This document shows, one piece after another, positions 59,343-64,000 of a stretch of 64,000 nucleotides of DNA. Positions within the stretch are counted from its first letter, which is position 1; every line of letters begins with the position of its first letter. The notes under the pieces are model-generated. The model did no database searches. It was given only the letters and a program-made list of their open reading frames with translations, and was not told the DNA's origin. Position numbers and translations under genes: made by a program. The stretch spans positions 130,228-194,227 of the forward strand of contig NZ_QHKO01000005.1 of assembly GCF_003260125.1 (NCBI RefSeq), in the 5' to 3' direction. This stretch comes from Lujinxingia litoralis. GTDB taxonomy: Bacteria; Myxococcota_A; Bradymonadia; Bradymonadales; Bradymonadaceae.

Positions 59343-62300
59343 TCAGAAGTTGGGCATCTCGCGGTAGTCCTGACGGATGTTCTGTCCGACGTAGAGCGGT
59401 TGGCCGTCTTCGTAGATGCGCAGGTAGAGGTTGACGAAGCGCAGGACCTTTTTGGCGTAGCCGCGCGCCTCGGCGTAGGGGATCTCTTCGATGAACTCGT
59501 CGAGAGGGATCTGGTGGCCACGCATCTCCAGCCAGGCGCCCACGCGGTGGGGGCCGCCGTTGTAGCCGGCAAAGGCAAAGAGCTCCTGGCCGTGAAACTT
59601 CTGAACCAGGCGGCTGAAGTAGAAGATGCCGTGGGCGATGGCGTTGTCCTCTTCCAGCAGATCGTAGGGGCCGAAATCTTCGTCGCCGAAGAGCTCCGCG
59701 ATCTTCAGGCCGGTGCGGGGAATGACCTGGAGGAGTCCCAGGGCGTCGGCGCGGCTCAGGGAGTCGGGGTTAAAGGAGCTCTCCACCAGCATCAACGCCC
59801 AGATCATGTAGGGGTTGACGTTATGCTGGCGGGCCAGGGGAATGACCTTCTCGGGGAACGCCCGGGGGTAGGCCATCATCCAGTAGCGGCGAGCTTCGCC
59901 TTCGGGGGCGCGGCGCAGCCACCAGGTGTTGCCCAGCGCGTGGCGGCGTACCAGGTGGTAGTCGCCCACCTCCTGAAACGCGTCTACCAGGACGGTATCC
60001 AGGCGCCGGCGCCGGTCAACGATCGTCTGCTGGCGAGAGATCTGGGCGCGTTTTGCCGCGGAACTCTCGGCTACCGGGAAGCGGAGCTCCTCGGATGTCA
60101 TGCCCCAGAGCTGGGCCTGGCGTCGGGGAGGGCGGTTGTCGATGTAGTGACCCCAGCGCATGTAGGGCAGTTCCACTGGCGAGGAGCCGGCTCGCGCCCG
60201 GCGGCTCAGGCCCCGGAACTCCAGGCTGACGTCACGAATGACGCGGCGGGCTTCGGTGGTCCATCCCGCCTCCCAGAGCCACAGGGCGCGCTCCAGGTTG
60301 GGGAAGAGCTCGCCGGCTTCCTCGACCGCCCGGGCCAGGCCGCCGTGGTGGGTATCGTCGTCGTAGGCGTCGATGGTCGCCGGGGCCGGGCCAATCATCT
60401 GGCCGCGGGCGTAGTTCACAAAGGCCAGATCGGAGTCGTAGCGGCCCTGCCAGTAGATGCGGGCCTCGGCGTTGTAGCGCACGCGGCTGGGCGGGTGCGC
60501 GAAGTTGACGGGCCCGGCGGGGACACGCGCCTGGGGAGCGTTGCGATCGTCGAGGCCGGAGATGTTGTCGCGGTCGCTATCGTCGATCTCGTCGCGGGAG
60601 CGATCGGGCGCCACGCCGCGCAGCGTGGAGGGATCGAGCAGGGGACGGGCCACGTTCCAGCGCAGCCCGAGGCGGGGGGGAAGCTCGGGCGTGGGTGTGC
60701 AGCCGTCGTCCGCCGGGTCGCAGGGCTGTGAGAAGTAGGGCTCGTTTTGATCACGGCGGTAGGGCCCGTGGATCGGCAGGTCGCCGGAAAGCTGGGCGGC
60801 ACGGGGATCGACGTAGGGCTGTGGCGAGGCGCCAAAGCCGTAGAAGGCCGCTTCGTCAAAGGCTTCGAAGAGGTCATCGGAGCTCTCGAGTACCCGGTCG
60901 GCCTGGGCGATCGTGGTCTGCGAGGAGCGGGTGCGCTGTTCCTGGTCGAGGACGCGGCCGCGGGCCTGTAGCCCGTAGTAACTGGTGGGGTAGGCCTGGG
61001 CGATATCGTCAAAGATGAGCCGGGCTTCGGCGTCGTTGCCGCTCCGCTCCAGGGTGCGGGCGGTCCAGTACAGGTACTTGGCGCGGTTTTGCCCGCGGGA
61101 TCGCTCGGCCAGGCGCTGGAGGTTTTCGTAGGCCTCCTCAAAGCGCTCACTCTTGTAGAGCAGGTAGGTAAAGTGCCAGCCGCGTTTGCGCGAGTTGCTG
61201 TAGAGGCGATCGTAGGCGGCCAGGGCTTCCTGGTAGCGTCCGTGCTGCTCGTAGAAGCCGGCCAGGGCTTCGAGGAGGTCGCGCTGGGATTCGCCGCGGT
61301 AGAGGGTCTCCAGGGCTTCGATGGCTTCGTCAAAGCGCTCTACCCTGGCGAGGGCGAAGCTATGGAAGCGGTACAGGGTGCGCTTGCTGAAGCCCGCCTG
61401 ATTACCGGACTCAAAGCGTCGCCGGGCTTCCTCGAAGAAGGGCAGCGAGTCTTCGAAGTGGTGGCTGTAGTAGCGGTTGAGCGCGATCTCCAGCAGGATC
61501 TCGTTCTCAAAGGCCGAGTCCCCGGTCGGGGTTTTATGGGTTTCGAGAAGTTCGCTCAGGAGTTGGTGGGCCAGGGGCCAGAACTTGTCGACCCGGAGCT
61601 GTCGAAAGCGTTTGAGGAGATCTTCGGGGGGGATGGGCGCGATGGACACGCCCTGCGCCTGCAACTCATGGAGGCGCTCCTGGGAGCGCGCGCCTTCGTC
61701 TTTGTAGGGGAACTCAAACCAGGCCTGCTGGTAGGCGCGGGCGGCGGCCTCGTGCTCGCCAAGGGCCTCGCGGGTGCGTCCCTGCAGATAGAGGATGATG
61801 TGGCGGCGCGGGTAATCAGGGAAGGTCTCGGCGATCTGGTCGAGGACCGGGGCGGCTTCCTCGTGCAGGCTGGCCGCAACCAGGGTCTCGGCCTGCAGGG
61901 CGCGCGCGCGCCAGATCAGCGGGCTCTGCTTGCGAGCAAAGACCTGGCCCAGGGCCCGGGAGGCCTCGGCGTGACGCTCCAGTGCCTGGAGGTTGAGGGC
62001 GCGCAGGTAGTCGACGTAGTCATCGATCGGGGTCCGATCGTCGATGGCGTCAAGAGCTGCGAGCGCCGCGGCGTGGTCTCCCCGGGTGTAGGCCAGGTAG
62101 GCGCGCTGGAAGAGGGTGCGGTGATGGCGGTCGTCCGGATGGGCGCACTCGGTGGTGAGGATCTCGTCGAGAAGCGTGGCGGCCTGCTCGGGGCGTTGCC
62201 AGAGCAGGTGCTCCCGGGCCTGATTGCGCGAGGCGTCGGTGTCGGCGCAGATCTCGGCGGCGCGAGTGGCCCGGGTGGTGGAGTGGTCGAGCAACTCCTG

Positions 62301-62471
62301 CGCTCGGTCCAACGCGCTGCGTTGCGGTGCGCCCGCGGTGCTGGCGAGCGTATCGTCACCACGTTCGTGGTCCTGAGCCGGAGCGGAGCCGGAGCCAAAG
62401 ACGAGCAGCGCAAGCGCAGTCGCCGCCAGCGCTCCCGCCGCCAGACGAGAGGCAGGGGGTCGTCGAGTCAT
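59343..62471 (-). CDS. periplasmic lytic transglycosylase with long helical-repeat region
   Basis: A 1042-residue exported protein (signal peptide in the first 33 residues, ending APAQ). Residues about 80-560 are a long solenoid of TPR-like helices (for example YLYWTARTLERSGNDAEARL), like the doughnut of Slt70 but much longer; an insertion rich in Asp/Pro/Arg follows (570-700). The SLT catalytic domain is near the C-terminus (about 880-1000): IWALMLVESSFNPDSLSRADALGLLQVIP with the catalytic Glu in VESS, then AFAGYNGGPHRVGAWLE. It would cut the glycan strands of peptidoglycan to make anhydromuropeptides. Ordinary Slt70 is about 620 residues; this one is 400 longer. Its last codons converge with the Rrf2 gene. 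Confidence 0.9.
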   Translation of the reverse strand: MTRRPPASRLAAGALAATALALLVFGSGSAPAQDHERGDDTLASTAGAPQRSALDRAQELLDHSTTRATRAAEICADTDASRNQAREHLLWQRPEQAATLLDEILTTECAHPDDRHHRTLFQRAYLAYTRGDHAAALAALDAIDDRTPIDDYVDYLRALNLQALERHAEASRALGQVFARKQSPLIWRARALQAETLVAASLHEEAAPVLDQIAETFPDYPRRHIILYLQGRTREALGEHEAAARAYQQAWFEFPYKDEGARSQERLHELQAQGVSIAPIPPEDLLKRFRQLRVDKFWPLAHQLLSELLETHKTPTGDSAFENEILLEIALNRYYSHHFEDSLPFFEEARRRFESGNQAGFSKRTLYRFHSFALARVERFDEAIEALETLYRGESQRDLLEALAGFYEQHGRYQEALAAYDRLYSNSRKRGWHFTYLLYKSERFEEAYENLQRLAERSRGQNRAKYLYWTARTLERSGNDAEARLIFDDIAQAYPTSYYGLQARGRVLDQEQRTRSSQTTIAQADRVLESSDDLFEAFDEAAFYGFGASPQPYVDPRAAQLSGDLPIHGPYRRDQNEPYFSQPCDPADDGCTPTPELPPRLGLRWNVARPLLDPSTLRGVAPDRSRDEIDDSDRDNISGLDDRNAPQARVPAGPVNFAHPPSRVRYNAEARIYWQGRYDSDLAFVNYARGQMIGPAPATIDAYDDDTHHGGLARAVEEAGELFPNLERALWLWEAGWTTEARRVIRDVSLEFRGLSRRARAGSSPVELPYMRWGHYIDNRPPRRQAQLWGMTSEELRFPVAESSAAKRAQISRQQTIVDRRRRLDTVLVDAFQEVGDYHLVRRHALGNTWWLRRAPEGEARRYWMMAYPRAFPEKVIPLARQHNVNPYMIWALMLVESSFNPDSLSRADALGLLQVIPRTGLKIAELFGDEDFGPYDLLEEDNAIAHGIFYFSRLVQKFHGQELFAFAGYNGGPHRVGAWLEMRGHQIPLDEFIEEIPYAEARGYAKKVLRFVNLYLRIYEDGQPLYVGQNIRQDYREMPNF

Positions 62472-62604
62472 CGGTGGTACCCTGGGTGCCAGATGGGATG
62501 TTCGGGAATCGGGGGACGCCCCCGGCAGAGTCTCAACCTGAGTCAGGCTCGTATCAATTCCGTGCCTGGCGAAGCTAACCTCATCCGGGGACGCTGGCGA
62601 GTTT

Positions 62605-62811
62605 TTAGGCCTCGCCGGCGCCCATCACACGGAGGGCGTCCTTGATCGAGAGTTTGCGCTTCTTAATCACGCGCGTCTCAAACTGCTCTTCTGGCGAGAG
62701 AGAGCGCAGGGCTTCGAGTTCCTGGAGGCGTTCTTCCAGGGCCTGATGCTGCGCTCGCAGCTCGTCGATCGTCATGGAGGTGGGGGGCGGTGCGGACCTG
62801 CGCTGCTGCAT
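62605..62811 (-). CDS. DUF465/YdcH-like small protein
   Basis: A 68-residue helical protein. The ATG at 62811 is preceded closely by GAGGAG. After a Pro-rich start, TIDELRAQHQALEERLQELEALRSLSPEEQFETRVIKKRKLSIKD shows the DUF465/YdcH layout: an antiparallel helix pair with the conserved E..E...IKKRKL..KD in the second helix. Role unknown. It reads toward the transglycosylase gene on the same strand (133-base gap). Confidence 0.85.
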   Translation of the reverse strand: MQQRRSAPPPTSMTIDELRAQHQALEERLQELEALRSLSPEEQFETRVIKKRKLSIKDALRVMGAGEA

Positions 62812-62937
62812 AAACTCCTCGCCATGAGGGGGGATGGTGGGCCGGGGAGGCCGATCGTGACTATGAGTGTGGGGGCGCTCGCCGGAATATTCAACCGTGG
62901 TTCGCGTTCCCTTGACGTCCTCAAGGTGCAAAAGCGG

Positions 62938-62966
62938 TTGACACCTGGCTGACCATCGGATAGCTA
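62938..62966 (+). promoter_or_regulatory. sigma-70 promoter of tRNA-Gln
   Basis: A perfect TTGACA (62938-62943), 17 bases, then TAGCTA (62961-62966). Initiation near 62973 would leave a leader of about 40 bases before the tRNA. It could also serve the small zinc-ribbon gene downstream. Confidence 0.65.
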
Positions 62967-63011
62967 TCCGCGTCCCGGTTGGGAACTCCACGTGAGTCAT
63001 CCTGCGGTGAT

Positions 63012-63082
63012 CGGGGATCGTCTAATGGCAGGACAACGGGTTCTGGTCCCGTGAATCTAGGTTCGAATCCTAGTCCCCGAAT
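63012..63082 (+). tRNA. tRNA-Gln(CUG)
   Basis: The acceptor stem TCGGGGA (63012-63018) pairs perfectly with TCCCCGA (63075-63081), followed by discriminator A. The anticodon loop TTCTGGT lies between ACGGG and CCCGT, so the anticodon is CTG (Gln). The T-arm is CTAGG-TTCGAAT-CCTAG. CCA is not encoded. Confidence 0.95.
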
Positions 63083-63182
63083 GACGTCATTGACCAGAAA
63101 ATGATGACGCCACTTTTAACCATTTAAGACGCCGAGTTCAGCGCAGCGCGCTCGAAACGGCTTAACAGAGCAGGGAATCGAC

Positions 63183-63401
63183 ATGGCTAGCAAGCGCCCC
63201 GCAAAAATCGCGAGCAAGAAGAAGGGTAAGGCCAACGGCCGCCAGTGCCCGGTGTGTGAAACCGACATGCAAATCACGCGCGTGATGCGCTTTACCGATG
63301 GGCCCACCGGAATGCTCTGGGCCTGCACGAGCAACTCCTGCCTGGCGCTGGTGTCGAAGCACGGCCAGCACGTGGGCAGCCTGCTCGACAAGAGCGCCTG
63401 A
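63183..63401 (+). CDS. small zinc-ribbon protein
   Basis: A 72-residue protein with a very basic N-terminus (KRPAKIASKKKGKANGR), then CPVCETDM and, 25 residues on, CTSNSC, which together make a CxxC...CxxxxC zinc-binding pattern. The basic tail suggests nucleic-acid or ribosome contact, but no specific family is recognised. It starts 100 bases after tRNA-Gln on the same strand and ends before a terminator, so the two are possibly co-transcribed. Confidence 0.85.
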   Translation: MASKRPAKIASKKKGKANGRQCPVCETDMQITRVMRFTDGPTGMLWACTSNSCLALVSKHGQHVGSLLDKSA

Positions 63402-63446
63402 ACGCGATCTTGAATAGATGTCCGCCGAAAAGGCGATGTCAATTCG

Positions 63447-63477
63447 AAAAAGCCCGCCACTGTGCGGGCTTTTTTTG
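63447..63477 (+). terminator. Rho-independent terminator after the zinc-ribbon gene
   Basis: AAAGCCCGC (63449-63457) pairs with GCGGGCTTT (63464-63472) over a 6-base loop, followed by a T run. Confidence 0.9.
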
Positions 63478-63660
63478 TGGGCTCGTCCGGGGGATGGAGC
63501 GGCGAGCGGACAGGCTGGTTTTGGAATGATCTTGAAGAAGCCTCGTCTTATAGGTCATGGTGGCGGGCTCCATACCTGAGGTAGGACACGCGCCCCTGGT
63601 AAGAAGACCCTAGGAAGGTAAGGCGGAGCGTGCTGGTGAACGAGTGCAGGAGAAGGCTGG

Positions 63661-64000
63661 ATGAAAAGAGCGAAAAAAGGGATTGGTGTCCTGGTGGCAG
63701 GGCTTGTCATGTCGGCCGGAGGCGTGCTGGGCATGCCCGCAGCCTGGGCCGAGGGCGGCAACGTACGTTACTCCTATGAGGAGGTGCGCCTGGCCGATCA
63801 GCGAGACTACGTCCTGGTCCCGCGTGCCGAAGGTTCGCTCTCCGGTGAGGTGACCCGCAAGACGATCGAGCAGGCCTTTGAGGCGCTGCGTCGGGCCAAG
63901 CGCCCCACCTACGGAAATTCCTACGCGGAGGTCTCCGGGCAGGTGCCGGACCGGGCCCAGGTGCAGGTCCATATCGACAGTAATAAGGCGGACTACGCCA
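63661..64000 (+). CDS. exported protein, N-terminal part (cut by window edge)
   Basis: The ATG at 63661 is preceded by AGGAGAAGG and opens a frame that runs to the right edge (113 residues visible). Residues 1-31 form a clear signal peptide (MKRAKKGIGVLVAGLVMSAGG ... AWAEG). The visible mature part (NVRYSYEEVRLADQRDYVLVPR, then TRKTIEQAFEALRRAKRPTYG, VQVHIDSNKADYA) has no motif I recognise. It may be a periplasmic or surface protein; the rest is needed to say more. Confidence 0.75.
   Translation, partial: MKRAKKGIGVLVAGLVMSAGGVLGMPAAWAEGGNVRYSYEEVRLADQRDYVLVPRAEGSLSGEVTRKTIEQAFEALRRAKRPTYGNSYAEVSGQVPDRAQVQVHIDSNKADYA

Noticed and set aside
63083..63120. TGACGTCA palindrome just after tRNA-Gln
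   Set aside because: An 8-base dyad is expected by chance in a window this size, and it has no stem-loop or T run to make a terminator.
1..64000. Search for CRISPR arrays, insertion sequences, prophage genes and attachment sites
   Set aside because: I saw no regularly spaced direct repeats, transposase, integrase or phage structural motifs. The tRNA-Gln 3' end has no flanking integrase or obvious second copy.

Overview
The window is GC-rich, densely coded bacterial chromosome. It carries an Alternative Complex III plus caa3-type cytochrome oxidase cluster, several lipoproteins with lipoboxes, AgmX/PglI-like C-terminal domains, a MYXO-CTERM-like motif and a cdaA-ybbR-glmM module. Together these suggest a Gram-negative, aerobic member of the former Deltaproteobacteria, probably near Myxococcota/Bradymonadales. 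That placement is an inference from gene content; the window holds no rRNA gene or other phylogenetic marker I could use decisively. I see no insertion sequence, prophage or CRISPR array.

Layout. 1-3.7 kb (minus): the N-terminal part of an AsmA-like envelope protein and a cysteine-rich lipoprotein. 3.8-7.8 kb (plus): a coiled-coil protein, an FMN-binding-like secreted protein, surE, apt, a terminator and an unrecognised secreted protein. 7.8-25 kb (minus) is the respiratory block. Transcription probably starts near 25.08 kb and reads actA-actB-actC-actD-actE-actF, a triheme cytochrome c, then oxidase subunits II, I, III and IV, ending at a terminator near 10.55 kb. Behind it lies an assembly unit: heme o synthase, Cox11, a 59-residue membrane protein and SURF1. 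The products would take electrons from quinol through ActA-F and the cytochromes c to the CuA/heme a oxidase, with the last four genes supplying heme and copper to it.

25.3-34.8 kb is mixed: an MFS transporter, a LemA-GIDE fusion, a CorC-type CBS protein, lolA, two cysteine-cluster proteins, a possible relic of ribF and a lone GspE-N-like protein. 34.8-47.5 kb (minus) is a long collinear run: a protease-like protein, tilS, ftsH, folP, cdaA, ybbR, glmM, pdxJ, nnr and a two-part secreted protein. It mixes tRNA modification, membrane proteolysis, folate, c-di-AMP, amino-sugar, vitamin B6 and NAD(P)H repair genes.

47.8-63.5 kb holds two AgmX/PglI-type proteins, a glutaredoxin, sppA, an xseA with an extra N-terminal HARP-like domain followed by xseB, a popT-like DUF368 transporter with an Rrf2 regulator, a lytic transglycosylase, a YdcH-like protein, tRNA-Gln(CUG) and a small zinc-ribbon protein. 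A secreted protein runs off the right edge.

Most genes are ordinary housekeeping. The most unusual items are the XseA-HARP fusion, the LemA-GIDE-GIDE fusion, the acidic extension of ActD, the series of perfect stem-loops between respiratory genes, a perfect 18-bp inverted repeat inside folP, and an internal MYXO-CTERM-like motif in one ORF.
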